Shown here: in pieces, positions 8,338 through 18,068 of the stretch
Numbering within the stretch: the first letter of the stretch is position 1
How the letters are laid out: each line of letters opens with the position of its first letter
NCBI RefSeq assembly: GCF_900312815.1
Contig: NZ_OMPE01000007.1
Span: forward strand, 372,001-436,000
Length of the DNA: 64,000 nucleotides
Source of the DNA: Aquimarina sp. AU474
GTDB lineage: Bacteria; Bacteroidota; Bacteroidia; Flavobacteriales; Flavobacteriaceae
Direction: 5' to 3'
Translations under genes and position numbers: made by a program
Notes under the pieces: generated by a model
Told to the model about the DNA's origin: nothing
Database searches by the model: none
The model's input: only the letters and a program-made list of their open reading frames with translations

Positions 8338-10617
8338 TTATTGCTTTATCAACCTCATTGTTTTAATAATAGTATCATTATCATCACTAACAGATAGTAA
8401 ATATATTCCAGAAGCATTTACTTTTGGAGTAATTGTAAAAACTTGATTTTTGGATGCTTTAGAAATATTTTGCTTATGTATTATTTTTCCGGCCATATTG
8501 TATATGGTAATAGCATAAGTTCTTCCTTCTACGAATAAACTAGTGGATAGACTAATTTTATCTGTAAATGGATTTGGATGTACTCTAGTGTGCAATTCAG
8601 ATATTTGGTGTACGGGCGGAGTTGAATATTTCACCTTGGTTTGATTATTTCTTGTAGCATTACAAGAATCAATAAACTGCCATCCTCCAGAAGTTCTTTC
8701 AAAAAGGTTTCCTTGATAGGTCACTTTGGCTCCAACGGCATAACTTACTCCACTCTGCCATGGAGCTATCCCATCACAAATACTAACAGGTTGTGGTGTA
8801 CTATCAGTGGTATAATTAATAATTATTCTTGCCGCTTTACCTGATCCTCCTTCATATGAATCAGCAACTCTCTTTGCAGAAGTATCCGTTAGGCTCCTTC
8901 CTTTTCCTCTAATAATAAAACTTATGTTATTTCCTGATATCCAATTACTTTTATTAACCAAACTTTGCACCATATTTTTAAGATCGGGAGAACGTTGAGC
9001 ATTTCCACTTTGATTACTTGACCAGGAGTCTGGGTTCCAAACCACTTTATTAGATAAAGTAGTTCGATTGGATACTTTATTAGAATTAGAAAAAGCAGGC
9101 GAATTACTACTATCATGTAACGCTATTTCTAATTCTGCTTCGGCATTATTGCTTTCATCCGCAGTGAATTGAAGATACGCGCTAGTGATTGTGGCATTTT
9201 TAGGCACACCTACGGATCTAAAATACAAACCTATTACTTGGTTTCCCGAATTGCTATAGCTATCATACACCAATTCTAAGTCGCTACTGTTGGTATATAA
9301 ATCCCCATTTTCACTTTCTTCAACATCGTCGTTACCCCCAGAAATTGCAATATCTACCGTATTATTATCCGGATCCGGGTCTACCACAGTTCCTTTATTT
9401 ATAGTAACAACGCTTCCATTAGACGGGTTCCAAATATCCAAATTACTAGGTATTGCAAAAACATTGTCATTAGAAACAGTTCCTACTTGAGAAGCATTAT
9501 CAACTTTAACAGTTCGAGCTTCAATTTTATCTTCATCTACAAAAATCCATTTAAATTGATTAAACCTTGCCGAATTACGAGTCCAGTTTTTATTATCATT
9601 ATTTGATCGTAATGGGGCACCCCAGCAACCTTCACCGGCATATACGGTTCCGTTTTGATTATCTCTTACAAAACCCTCATCACTACCAGACCCTGTAGAT
9701 GGGCGCACTGGCCAAGTTGTTTTTACAGTATGTGCATCACACTCTACTACCAACTTTACTCCCTTATCGTAAAAAAGTTGAGCCCAATTGTTATATTGAT
9801 TATTTCCTTCGGATTTTGAAGAAACATGAGGTCGCATTGGTTTATGGTATTGAGCCATTTTCCAGACGGTATTTGGATTTGCGTCTAGATCATTTCTTAA
9901 CCATGTTGTTTGATTTCCTGAAATCGAAATCTCTGTATTTAATGTATATGTTCTAACTAGATTATTTCCAAAAGTTAAAGCATAGTAAACACTTGTTGAT
10001 GGCACATCAAAAAGATGATAGATACTATTGTTACTATCCTCATGATTACCTCTCGTAGCTACTATAGGAAACATTCTATTATCGCTGGCTATTGTTAGTT
10101 GCCAATCGTTAAACCAATCTCTCCATTCTCCGTTACTATCACCATTAGTCATATCCCCACCAAACAAAACGGCATGTGGCTTTAGTTTTGCCACTAAACG
10201 GTTTGCATTTTGTCTTGGTGTTCGATTATTTCTAGAATCTCCCCCTGCAATAAAAGATAATCTACTATTATCTGCAGGGGCTGTTTTAAACCAAAAACGC
10301 TCACTAGTTCCTTGACTATCGCTTATTACAAAATAATAAGCAGTATTAGGCGATAAGTTCGTAAGGCGGGCAAAATTATTATTCATTCCTTTATAAGAAA
10401 CGGTACGATCTGGAGTTTTTGAATTTGGATAATTAGTATAGTTCGTTCCAAAATCTGTAGTCCCGTAATACACAGTTGGATTATTTCCTGATGTTTGGTC
10501 CCAACCAATGACTATCGATGTTGCTGGGTTACCACGTAACGTCAAACGATATTTACCGTTTGATGAATACAAATTGATTGCAAGCAAAGAAATTACTAGT
10601 ACAAGAATTCTTTTCAT
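8338..10617 (-). CDS. T9SS-secreted purple acid phosphatase-like metallophosphoesterase with accessory modules
   Basis: This 759-residue modular exoenzyme starts with a signal peptide (residues 1-18). Next come an N-terminal fibronectin-like domain as in purple acid phosphatases (about 22-115) and a calcineurin-type metallophosphoesterase domain (about 118-375) with metal-ligand motifs GGDSR, FGGDMTNGD, RGNHED and a late CDAHTVKTTW. A DNRLRE/CBM96-like beta domain (about 420-610), a short Trp-rich chitin/cellulose-binding-like module with APWQSGVSYAVGAKV (about 617-655), and a T9SS type A sorting domain (VHPNPFTDKI to the end) complete it. It should be released or surface-anchored and hydrolyse phosphate esters at a polysaccharide surface. 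Substrate specificity is inference. Confidence 0.88.
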   Translation of the reverse strand: MKRILVLVISLLAINLYSSNGKYRLTLRGNPATSIVIGWDQTSGNNPTVYYGTTDFGTNYTNYPNSKTPDRTVSYKGMNNNFARLTNLSPNTAYYFVISDSQGTSERFWFKTAPADNSRLSFIAGGDSRNNRTPRQNANRLVAKLKPHAVLFGGDMTNGDSNGEWRDWFNDWQLTIASDNRMFPIVATRGNHEDSNNSIYHLFDVPSTSVYYALTFGNNLVRTYTLNTEISISGNQTTWLRNDLDANPNTVWKMAQYHKPMRPHVSSKSEGNNQYNNWAQLFYDKGVKLVVECDAHTVKTTWPVRPSTGSGSDEGFVRDNQNGTVYAGEGCWGAPLRSNNDNKNWTRNSARFNQFKWIFVDEDKIEARTVKVDNASQVGTVSNDNVFAIPSNLDIWNPSNGSVVTINKGTVVDPDPDNNTVDIAISGGNDDVEESENGDLYTNSSDLELVYDSYSNSGNQVIGLYFRSVGVPKNATITSAYLQFTADESNNAEAELEIALHDSSNSPAFSNSNKVSNRTTLSNKVVWNPDSWSSNQSGNAQRSPDLKNMVQSLVNKSNWISGNNISFIIRGKGRSLTDTSAKRVADSYEGGSGKAARIIINYTTDSTPQPVSICDGIAPWQSGVSYAVGAKVTYQGNLFERTSGGWQFIDSCNATRNNQTKVKYSTPPVHQISELHTRVHPNPFTDKISLSTSLFVEGRTYAITIYNMAGKIIHKQNISKASKNQVFTITPKVNASGIYLLSVSDDNDTIIKTMRLIKQ

Positions 10618-10892
10618 TTTGTGTAAATTAAGAGGTTAATGTTTATATTAAGTTGGTGTCTTATTACTTTAAATTTATTCATTCTTAACAAATTGTCCTA
10701 TTACTTTAACAAGTTGAAAAGGTTTTAATTGTTTGACTCTACTTTTTATTGCTGTAAAACTAATTCTCCTACTGTACAAAAATCTACTAAAAAAAGAATC
10801 TTAATTTAGAATTAAATTAGGTAACAAAAGATTTTCTTAAACATAACAATGATTTCAATTGTCCTTAACCTGAATAGAATTTACTTTGTATT

Positions 10893-11774
10893 ATGAAAAA
10901 TTCAAAAGCGCTATTACTTATTAAAATTTCTGTGATATTAATTTTTATTGGCAGAGCTTGGCAACATTTATTTTGGGACGCTCCTTATCGTTCTTTTTTT
11001 TGGGACGAATCTTTGTTAAAACCCATAGTAGAAGGAGTTTTTAACACCTCTTGGAAAGAATATGTCACAAGTAGTAGTACAGATACTTTTATTCAGAATA
11101 TTATACGATGTAATGGCTTACTGTATGCCACAGCTGCCCTTGCGGTACTATCGATTAAAGAAAAAATCAAAATTTGGCAACGAATACCAATACTTATTGG
11201 AGGGATAAGTCTTATTATTCTTTCAATATTAATGACTAAAGAGAAGTTTTATCATACAGCTCAATTTTTTGAACATAGTATTCAATTTGGATTACCATTT
11301 ATCTTACTATTTTGTTACCAAAAATCAATACGTAAGGAACGTATAATCCTGTTGTTAAAAATAGTAATTGCAATCACATTTTTCTCACACGGTTTATATG
11401 CATTTGGGTTCTATCCAGTACCTGGTAAGTTTGTAGATATGGTGATTCAAATTTTTGGTTGTTCAGAGTCTATAGCGATCACCTTTTTATATATCGCGGG
11501 CATTATAGACTTTGTATTAGCTGTACTTATTTTTATTCCGAAACTTGAAAAATATGCGCTATGGTATGCTGTATTTTGGGGATTATTAACTGCTCTTGCT
11601 CGAATAGTGGCTAACTTCTATATAGCCTTTCCACTAGAATCTATTCATCAAAATTTTCATCAAATGTTATACCGATTACCCCATGGCTTAGCTCCTTTGG
11701 CAGTGCTATTTATTACTAATTTTCGAACAAAAAATTATAAATCAAAAAAAGGCCGTCTTACGACGGCCCTTTAG
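10893..11774 (+). CDS. Multi-pass membrane protein, hypothetical
   Basis: This 293-residue protein has about eight hydrophobic helices, many conserved-looking aromatic residues (RAWQHLFWDAPYRSFFWDE near the N-terminus) and a His-rich region near residues 120-130 and 255-270. I do not recognise the family with confidence, and a DoxX-like relation is only a guess. The last codons (KKGRLTTAL) are encoded by the hairpin that acts as terminator for the convergent protease gene, so the C-terminus is shaped by that element. A TTACTTTG -7-like box ends only four bases before the ATG, so the mRNA could be nearly leaderless. Confidence 0.75.
   Translation: MKNSKALLLIKISVILIFIGRAWQHLFWDAPYRSFFWDESLLKPIVEGVFNTSWKEYVTSSSTDTFIQNIIRCNGLLYATAALAVLSIKEKIKIWQRIPILIGGISLIILSILMTKEKFYHTAQFFEHSIQFGLPFILLFCYQKSIRKERIILLLKIVIAITFFSHGLYAFGFYPVPGKFVDMVIQIFGCSESIAITFLYIAGIIDFVLAVLIFIPKLEKYALWYAVFWGLLTALARIVANFYIAFPLESIHQNFHQMLYRLPHGLAPLAVLFITNFRTKNYKSKKGRLTTAL
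11744..11768 (-). terminator. Intrinsic terminator of the M36 protease gene, inside the convergent ORF
   Basis: On the minus strand the 7-bp GC-rich stem GGCCGTC/GACGGCC (11751-11757 and 11762-11768, loop of 4) is followed by seven Us (11750-11744), a textbook intrinsic terminator 30 bases after the protease stop. It lies within the last codons of the plus-strand membrane protein gene. On the plus strand no U-tract follows. Confidence 0.85.
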
Positions 11775-11797
11775 TATCAATTCTCTCAACAAATCAA

Positions 11798-14700
11798 TTA
11801 GTTAATAATAAATTGTTCTACAGTTTTATTCTGCGAATTTTGAATTTTAAGCATATACATGCCTGATCTCAAGAAATCCACATTTATAGAACCATTACTA
11901 TTAAGCTTCCCTTTTCCAACTACTTGCCCCATTAAGTTAATAATAGAATAAGAAGTATCGGAAATATCTTTATTTGGAATAAACACTTGTAACAAGTCTC
12001 CTCTTTTTAATGGGTTTGGTGCTATTCTAATTGTAGCGAAACCATCTTCATCCTCAGTACCTAACAATGCTGTTGTTGGTCCAAAATCTGCAGCTACAGC
12101 AGCAGAAGAACCACAAGAACCCTCATAGATTTTTACATTAGAGAATGTAGAATTATTTCCAGAACCTGCATCATTATCATTGATAAATACAAGTCTATCC
12201 ATACTACCTGTATAGAAATTACCTACCGGAATAACATATGTTGTTGTACCACTAGAATAGTTATCAAAATTTGTAACTCCATAATTTTGAGTACCATGAA
12301 CCTTAAAGTATCTCGTAGAAGTCAAACTGTTATCATTTTCAAAACCAACAGCATGAATCTCTCCTTGAGATGTACTACTAAAATCAAACTCTATAACAGT
12401 ACTTGCTGTTACATTGTAATTTAGTGCAATGTACTTCCAAGTGTTATTGGTCAATGCTAATGAAGCTCCTCCAGTTCCCACAGAGAAATCTCCTGCAGAA
12501 TCTTGATTAGAGAATCCTACAATTTGGAAATCGTTAAAGTTTAACGAATCACATGTTGGATCTGGTCCTCCTGAACCATCTTGAATACTTACTGCATCAA
12601 TGGTTACATCACCTTGCCAGCTACTACCTGTAACTGTATTAAATCTTAACTGAACACTAGCCTCTCCAGCATAAGCCGAAAGGTCGATATCCGCAGCATT
12701 CCAGTCACTTCCTTGTGCTCCCGTTCTGCTAAATACGCTAGTCCAAGTTCCTGTATTATCTGTTCTTGCTTCAACGGCTAAGTTTCCAATTGCGCTACCT
12801 ACCATATGATATTGGAAAGTAAGACTAGGCGAAGTTAATCCACTAAAATTTAAACAAGGAGAATTTAAAATTGCTCTTTTGTTAGGATATCCCGTTCCGT
12901 TTCCTGAAGCCTCTACATAAAGGTAAGTATTACCATCTATTGCGCTACTTGGTCCTGTTCCGTTAGAAGGTGTACCTCCAGAATCTCTTGTCCAGTCTAA
13001 ATCATCTCCTGTAGTTGCATTTGACCACTCTCCAAGGTTAACTTCGAAACTTTCTGCGAATGGGAAAGAAGCTACATCTCCAGAGCAGTTTCCTGGCCCT
13101 GGTCCTGGATCATCACAAGGGTTTACAAAAGAAACCGTTTGATCTGTTTGACCATTTGATCCCCCGTTATTATTTTCGTTGGCACCTTGTCCTACTCCTC
13201 TTTCAGCAAATGCTTTCCAAATTATACAGTTATACTGCCCTCCATAAAGATCTTGATCAGCTTGTAAAATACCGTCACGACCAGAAACAAATCCTGGGTT
13301 GTTTGCTGTATTTTTCAACCCTTCTACAACAAGAGCCATAGCAATATTGTTCCCACCTGTTCCATTATAAAAATCTGCATCAAAACCTTCTTGGTCTATT
13401 AATGCCCATGTCATATCCCAAAGGATAGTTGCAAAAGCATAACCAACTCCATGAGGTCTTGCCAATCCACCTATATCCGCATAATCTGTATCATTAATAG
13501 ATCTGTTGGTAGAATAACGTGTTGGTCTAATACCAGCTCCATCAGTTGCTTGACCAAGAACATAAGCTCCTACACCTCTTCCATCAGTTCCAACATCACC
13601 AGCTCTCATAGATAGCATTAATCCAAAATAGTCAGACCATCCTTCACCCATTTGCTCAGATCCACCAAGTACATTTGATGATGGTCCTCCTACCAAACGA
13701 GTAGAGATACCATGACCATACTCATGTACAATAATTACATTATCAAAAGATCCATCTCTTCCCGGATTAGTACGGTTCCATAAGAACATTTGCATTCTTG
13801 GATTACTACCATCACCTGGTGTTGCAAAATTTGCATTATTAGTACCACTACCATCTTGCGCATCTGCATTTACAGAATCACTTCCTGCACCTCCATTACC
13901 ATAATTGTTTTCCTGGAAGTTTCCACTAGCTTCATCAAAACCATATTGGTAGAATACATCGTGTATAATATTGTTCCAATAGAATAAATTAGTAATAGAA
14001 GCATTTAAATAATTGCTTGGTGCTTGATTTAAGTTAACTGGAAAATCGAAATCCAAACCAGAACCTCCATCAGGAGAAAAACCGGTTCCGTTATTACCAT
14101 TACTATCATCTTGTGCTCTTACATTATTACCTCTTGTTGTTGTAAACTCAGCTCCGGCAGCACCATTAGTATCATGCCATCCAAAAGGAGATGCTGTTGC
14201 ATTAGCAGGATTCGTAACAATAGAACGTCCTCCATGAATTGGACTCTCTACAGGCATTGCATATACGTTATACGAATCTGGTGCCAAAGCTGCAGATTCT
14301 GCTTTCGTTAACGGACCTACTTTTTTAGTGTCGAAAAGTACAGATTCACTGTGTCCATGATTCTTGTGATCAGGTGCATCAAAATTACAGCTAATTACAT
14401 GATCTTCTTCATGAATCACACTGTTAGTTTCGGCATCAACATCACTAACCCACCAGTGTTGTCCGTCTTGCTGATAGATACTAACGTTCCAAGAAAGTCT
14501 TAATTGGCCTTTGTGCAACCTATAAACTTGCTGAACCTTAATTGGTTGATCATCAATAGTGACTCCTGAATTTTTATAAACCAAGACATCACCTAGTTTA
14601 GATTTTCCTACTGTTCTAGAAAGGTTTTTGGCAGCGGCTAATTTGTGCTTGCTCAATACCGTTCTAATTGCCATTTCTGGTGTAATAGACGATTTAACCG

Positions 14701-15025
14701 AAGAAATTTTAGTATTTAATTCGGTAATAAACTGATCTATGGTATAGGTTACCTGATTATTTTCTACAGATAACTTATAACTACCATCCATAATCGGAAT
14801 GTTGTTATACATCTGCCTTAGATAAACATGTGTAAGACCGTCTTTCAACGAAGGAACTTCGTCGGTAATCTTCCATCCAGAATAATCGTTAATGGTGTTT
14901 GCGGATTTTGAAGAAACTGACACCGCATCGCTTAAATGATTTTGGACCACACCATTGAAGTCCTGTGCAAAAGTTGTTTGCCCTATTAGAAAAAATAGAA
15001 TGACAAACGAGTAGACTTTTTTCAT
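11798..15025 (-). CDS. M36 family (fungalysin) metallopeptidase with T9SS sorting domain
   Basis: The ATG at 15025 was chosen over an upstream TTG, because it gives a normal signal peptide (MKKVYSFVILFFLIGQTTFA) and the TTG lies inside the -7 promoter box. The 1075-residue protein has an FTP/PepSY-like propeptide (about 25-175) and a zinc protease domain with HEYGH (His434, Glu435, His438) followed by GEGWSDYFGL carrying the third ligand Glu. After it come two beta-sandwich domains (about 650-800 and 805-970) and a type A sorting domain (IAPNPLKRGD to the end). It is a secreted endopeptidase, autoprocessed by removal of the propeptide in this family. It is monocistronic with its own terminator. 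Confidence 0.93.
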   Translation of the reverse strand: MKKVYSFVILFFLIGQTTFAQDFNGVVQNHLSDAVSVSSKSANTINDYSGWKITDEVPSLKDGLTHVYLRQMYNNIPIMDGSYKLSVENNQVTYTIDQFITELNTKISSVKSSITPEMAIRTVLSKHKLAAAKNLSRTVGKSKLGDVLVYKNSGVTIDDQPIKVQQVYRLHKGQLRLSWNVSIYQQDGQHWWVSDVDAETNSVIHEEDHVISCNFDAPDHKNHGHSESVLFDTKKVGPLTKAESAALAPDSYNVYAMPVESPIHGGRSIVTNPANATASPFGWHDTNGAAGAEFTTTRGNNVRAQDDSNGNNGTGFSPDGGSGLDFDFPVNLNQAPSNYLNASITNLFYWNNIIHDVFYQYGFDEASGNFQENNYGNGGAGSDSVNADAQDGSGTNNANFATPGDGSNPRMQMFLWNRTNPGRDGSFDNVIIVHEYGHGISTRLVGGPSSNVLGGSEQMGEGWSDYFGLMLSMRAGDVGTDGRGVGAYVLGQATDGAGIRPTRYSTNRSINDTDYADIGGLARPHGVGYAFATILWDMTWALIDQEGFDADFYNGTGGNNIAMALVVEGLKNTANNPGFVSGRDGILQADQDLYGGQYNCIIWKAFAERGVGQGANENNNGGSNGQTDQTVSFVNPCDDPGPGPGNCSGDVASFPFAESFEVNLGEWSNATTGDDLDWTRDSGGTPSNGTGPSSAIDGNTYLYVEASGNGTGYPNKRAILNSPCLNFSGLTSPSLTFQYHMVGSAIGNLAVEARTDNTGTWTSVFSRTGAQGSDWNAADIDLSAYAGEASVQLRFNTVTGSSWQGDVTIDAVSIQDGSGGPDPTCDSLNFNDFQIVGFSNQDSAGDFSVGTGGASLALTNNTWKYIALNYNVTASTVIEFDFSSTSQGEIHAVGFENDNSLTSTRYFKVHGTQNYGVTNFDNYSSGTTTYVIPVGNFYTGSMDRLVFINDNDAGSGNNSTFSNVKIYEGSCGSSAAVAADFGPTTALLGTEDEDGFATIRIAPNPLKRGDLLQVFIPNKDISDTSYSIINLMGQVVGKGKLNSNGSINVDFLRSGMYMLKIQNSQNKTVEQFIIN

Positions 15026-15052
15026 AAAAATAAGTTTTGAGTTTGTGTATAG

Positions 15053-15060
15053 CAAAATTA
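15053..15060 (-). promoter_or_regulatory. -7 promoter box of the M36 protease gene
   Basis: The minus strand reads TAATTTTG here, a perfect match to TAnnTTTG, 27 bases upstream of the ATG at 15025. No clear TTTG was found at the usual -33 distance, so activity may need an activator. Confidence 0.5.
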
Positions 15061-15437
15061 AGGATTTTTAAAGGTTTTATTACTATTACTATCAAACACA
15101 TACTAAATTATCATAAATTAACATTTATATTGATTTTATTGCAACACATATGTTAAATCAGCTATTTTAAAGTCTACTGAGCCCCTAGGTATTATAAATA
15201 CTGAGTTAAACAAAAATTGATATCTTGTCTAGCCATAAACCCGTAAAACACAAAAAATAAAAATACCTTTTTAAGATTACGGTAAAAGTGTCGATATTTA
15301 TTTTGTTTTTTTAATTTAATTCGCGAATTCGGGCTATAAAAGAGTTGTTTTGATTAACAAAACCTATCAAACCCTAAACAAGATATTCTTATTATAAAAA
15401 AAGCATATTTGTCGTTTAATCTCATAAATACAACCTA
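15061..15437. other. Divergent intergenic region (377 bp) with two palindromes
   Basis: This gap separates the M36 protease (minus) and YdeI-like (plus) genes and holds no convincing ORF. Two palindromes stand out in the AT-rich background: AATTCGCGAATT (15318-15329, perfect 12-mer) and GTTTTG-N5-CAAAAC (15347-15363). Either could bind a dimeric regulator. CATATTTG at 15405-15412 resembles a -7 box for the plus-strand gene. Confidence 0.4.
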
Positions 15438-15920
15438 ATGAAGACTTTAACTTTCGAAACTTCACTTAATTCTAATCATAGTATTATTGTTCCGGAACAT
15501 ATTGCTCAACATTATTTACAACTGAGATATAAACGAGTAATTACCGAAATTACGTTCAAAAACAAGTCTGTAAGATTTCATGCTGCCTTACAAAAGTATC
15601 ATAATAAGCACCATATTACATTTAATAAAGCCAACCAAAAAAGTATCGGTGTTTTTCCTTCAGATTACTTTAAAGTTGAATTATTTGAAGACACCTCAAA
15701 ATATGGTGTAGAAATGCCTGAAGAATTCGAGGCAGTTCTACAAAGTGATCCTCAAGGTTTTGATATTTTTGAATCTCTAACTGATGGAAAAAAACGAAGT
15801 CTAATTTATTACATTCTAAAAATTAAAAACTCACAAACCAGAATTGATCGTTCTCTACTAATTACAGAAAATTTAAAGTTGGGAATTAGGGATCATAAAG
15901 AATTAATACAAAAGAGATAA
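15438..15920 (+). CDS. YdeI/OmpD-associated-like protein (DUF1905 plus YdeI domains)
   Basis: This 160-residue protein has an N-terminal DUF1905-like beta barrel (about residues 3-90, FETSLNSNHSIIVPEHIAQHY... SIGVFPSDYFKVELFED) and a C-terminal YdeI/OmpD-associated helical domain (about 95-155: MPEEFEAVLQSDPQGFDIFESLTDGKKRSLIYYI). The YdeI family is described as bacteriocin-protection/OmpD-associated, but the biochemical role is unclear. It has no signal peptide. It stands between divergent and unrelated genes and is probably monocistronic. Confidence 0.82.
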   Translation: MKTLTFETSLNSNHSIIVPEHIAQHYLQLRYKRVITEITFKNKSVRFHAALQKYHNKHHITFNKANQKSIGVFPSDYFKVELFEDTSKYGVEMPEEFEAVLQSDPQGFDIFESLTDGKKRSLIYYILKIKNSQTRIDRSLLITENLKLGIRDHKELIQKR

Positions 15921-16036
15921 CGTTCTGTATACGGTGCGCCACTCGCAAGCTAGTAAGATTTCATGCTTAAATTCTTTGCCATAAACTAAAACTACATTAT
16001 CTTACGTTTACAAACGAACATACAAATCATAAAACC

Positions 16037-16627
16037 ATGAAAACGTTACAATTGGTAGTTCTTACCCTTCTATCTATCAGTATTTTTAGCTGTAAAGGAG
16101 AAAAAAAAGAAGCTACAGATCAGGAAAATAATACAGAAACTGTAGAAACTACTTCAAAAAAAGAAGAAGATATTACAAAGACAATAACATTTAACCTAGA
16201 ATCTAAAAGTGAAAGTAACGTGTCTGGTAAAGTTACTTTTATAGAATCCGAAGGACTTGTAAACATGATCGCAGAATTAACAGGACTTACCGAAGGTGAA
16301 CATGCAATACATATACATGAAAAGGCAGATTGTTCATCTGCTGATGGAAAATCAACTGGCGGACATTGGAACCCTACTATGGAACCTCATGGAAAATGGG
16401 GAGCAAAAGAAGGGTATCATAAAGGAGATATTGGAAATTTTAAAGCCGATACAGATGGAAATGGTAGTATTAATTTTGCCACCACTGATTGGTGTATAGG
16501 TTGTGATGATGACAAAAAAAATATTCTTGGTAAAGCAATTATAGTACATCAAGGTGTTGATGACTTTACCTCTCAACCTTCTGGTGCTGCCGGTAGTCGT
16601 GTAAGTTGCGGAGGTATTATTCAATAA
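16037..16627 (+). CDS. sodC: Cu/Zn superoxide dismutase lipoprotein
   Basis: This 196-residue lipoprotein has its lipobox Cys at residue 19 (SIFSCKG) and a charged linker to about residue 45. The SOD domain shows the copper and zinc ligands in order: HIHEKADC, GGHWNPTMEPHG, YHKGDIGN, then the Asp-containing segment, and HQGVDDF near the end. The conserved disulfide partners (DCSS and VSCGG) are present. It converts superoxide to hydrogen peroxide at the periplasmic face of a membrane. It ends at a strong intrinsic terminator, so it is separate from the downstream sigma factor. Confidence 0.92.
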   Translation: MKTLQLVVLTLLSISIFSCKGEKKEATDQENNTETVETTSKKEEDITKTITFNLESKSESNVSGKVTFIESEGLVNMIAELTGLTEGEHAIHIHEKADCSSADGKSTGGHWNPTMEPHGKWGAKEGYHKGDIGNFKADTDGNGSINFATTDWCIGCDDDKKNILGKAIIVHQGVDDFTSQPSGAAGSRVSCGGIIQ

Positions 16628-16640
16628 TTAGAACATAATC

Positions 16641-16680
16641 AAAATAACAAGAGGTTGTTAAAGCAACCTCTTGTTATTTT
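16641..16680 (+). terminator. Strong terminator after sodC
   Basis: Perfect 17-bp inverted repeat (16641-16657 and 16664-16680) with a 6-base loop. The right arm ends in UUAUUUU, so transcription from sodC should stop here. Confidence 0.85.
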
Positions 16681-16731
16681 AAATATTAAAACAATACACT
16701 TACCCACTATTCTTGCAGATCAATATTTTAA

Positions 16732-17262
16732 ATGCAACCAACAGAATTAATCATAGCGTTACAAAACAAAAATCAAGCTGCTTTAAAAAGTATCTATGAT
16801 ATGTATTCTGCAAATGTATATGGGATTGTATTTAACATTCTTAAAGATGAAACTTTATCAGAAGAAGTTGTGCAAGATGTATTCATAAAAATATGGAATA
16901 ATTCTAATTCGTATTCTGAAAAAAAAGGAAGGTTTTTTACATGGATTCTTAATATCGCCCGTAATGCAGCGATCGATAAAACACGATCCAAAAATTTTAA
17001 GAACACTTCACAAAACCTTACTATCGATTATTTCGTAGATATATTAGAAGACAAAACTAATTTCTCTAGTAAAATAGATAGTATTGGAATCAAAAAATAT
17101 ATTACCACATTAGAACCATTGTGTAAAAAGATAATCGATCTATTGTTTTTTAAAGGTTTTACACAAAAGGAAACAGCAGAAGAGTTAGATATTCCTTTAG
17201 GAACAGTAAAAACAAGGAATAGAATTTGTATTGATAAACTAAAACAAGTATTAGAAATATAA
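16732..17262 (+). CDS. ECF-type RNA polymerase sigma factor (SigK-like)
   Basis: This 176-residue protein has sigma region 2 (about 10-80: YDMYSANVYGIVFNILKDETLSEEVVQDVFIKIW... FFTWILNIARNAAID) and region 4 (about 115-172: FKGFTQKETAEELDIPLGTVKTRNR). Region 3 is absent, as in ECF sigmas. The gene lies 7 bp upstream of an RskA-type anti-sigma gene, the usual arrangement in which the membrane anti-sigma holds the sigma inactive. Target genes are unknown. The DUF4331/TPR operon at 19.5-23.3 kb is a candidate, because such pairs often occur near it (inference). Confidence 0.92.
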   Translation: MQPTELIIALQNKNQAALKSIYDMYSANVYGIVFNILKDETLSEEVVQDVFIKIWNNSNSYSEKKGRFFTWILNIARNAAIDKTRSKNFKNTSQNLTIDYFVDILEDKTNFSSKIDSIGIKKYITTLEPLCKKIIDLLFFKGFTQKETAEELDIPLGTVKTRNRICIDKLKQVLEI

Positions 17263-17269
17263 GTAGTAC

Positions 17270-18064
17270 ATGGATATTAAAGCATACATAGCATCTGGTA
17301 TTTTAGAACTTTATGTTTATGGTTCTCTTTCTGAAAAGGAGAATGCTGAAGTATACCTAGTACTACAAAAATACCCTGAAGCTATTGCCGAGGTAGAACG
17401 CATCGAAAAATCTCTACAACAATTATCCGGAGCTGTAGCGCCAGAAGATACTCATGATCTTTTTTCTAAAATTGAAAACAAAATACAAACTGATAGTGAT
17501 CCTGTCATTCCTATTCATCGTAAACGTACTAATTGGACGACCTATATTGGGTGGGCTGCATCAATTGCTCTGCTAATTGGGTTATTTAATCAATTAAACA
17601 AGAACAGAGTATTAAGAGAAAAAATAGTCAAAAACCAAATAGAACAACAATTACTAGAAGGAAAAATTAATGTAGCAGAGGAAGATCTTAATACTGCTAA
17701 AACTATTTTGAGTGTTTTAAGAAATAAAGATATTCTTCAAATTCCTTTACAAGCACAACAAGTAGATCCAAATGCATACGCCGCTGTATACTGGGATAAA
17801 GAAAATGAAAAAACATATATTGATGTTGCTGGCTTACCAACCCCACCCCCAGGGAAAGTATATCAAGTATGGTCTCTAAAGTTAAGTCCTCTTACTCCAA
17901 CAAGTTTAGGAACTTTAGATACATTTAATGAAAATGATCACAAAATCTTTTCTCTAGCCAATCCAAATGATTCTGAAGCTTTTGGAATTACTCTTGAGCC
18001 AGAAGGAGGAAGTGACTCCCCAACATTAGAAATGTTATACACTTTAGGTACGGTAACATCATAA
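17270..18064 (+). CDS. Anti-sigma-K factor RskA-like membrane protein
   Basis: This 264-residue protein has a cytoplasmic N-terminal zinc-finger-less anti-sigma domain (ASGILELYVYGSLSEKENAEV), one transmembrane helix (about residues 91-106, YIGWAASIALLIGLF), a short coiled-coil stretch and an extracytoplasmic RskA domain (about 150-262) with the motif VAGLPTPPPGKVYQVWSL. It should bind and inhibit the ECF sigma encoded 7 bp upstream and release it on an envelope signal. Most of the gene's C-terminal half lies outside the cytoplasm. Confidence 0.9.
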   Translation: MDIKAYIASGILELYVYGSLSEKENAEVYLVLQKYPEAIAEVERIEKSLQQLSGAVAPEDTHDLFSKIENKIQTDSDPVIPIHRKRTNWTTYIGWAASIALLIGLFNQLNKNRVLREKIVKNQIEQQLLEGKINVAEEDLNTAKTILSVLRNKDILQIPLQAQQVDPNAYAAVYWDKENEKTYIDVAGLPTPPPGKVYQVWSLKLSPLTPTSLGTLDTFNENDHKIFSLANPNDSEAFGITLEPEGGSDSPTLEMLYTLGTVTS

Positions 18065-18068
18065 AAAA

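Noticed and set aside
13060-14311. Plus-strand ORFs of 65-93 codons inside the M36 protease gene
   Set aside because: They are shadows of a well-supported 1075-codon gene and have no signal or domain.
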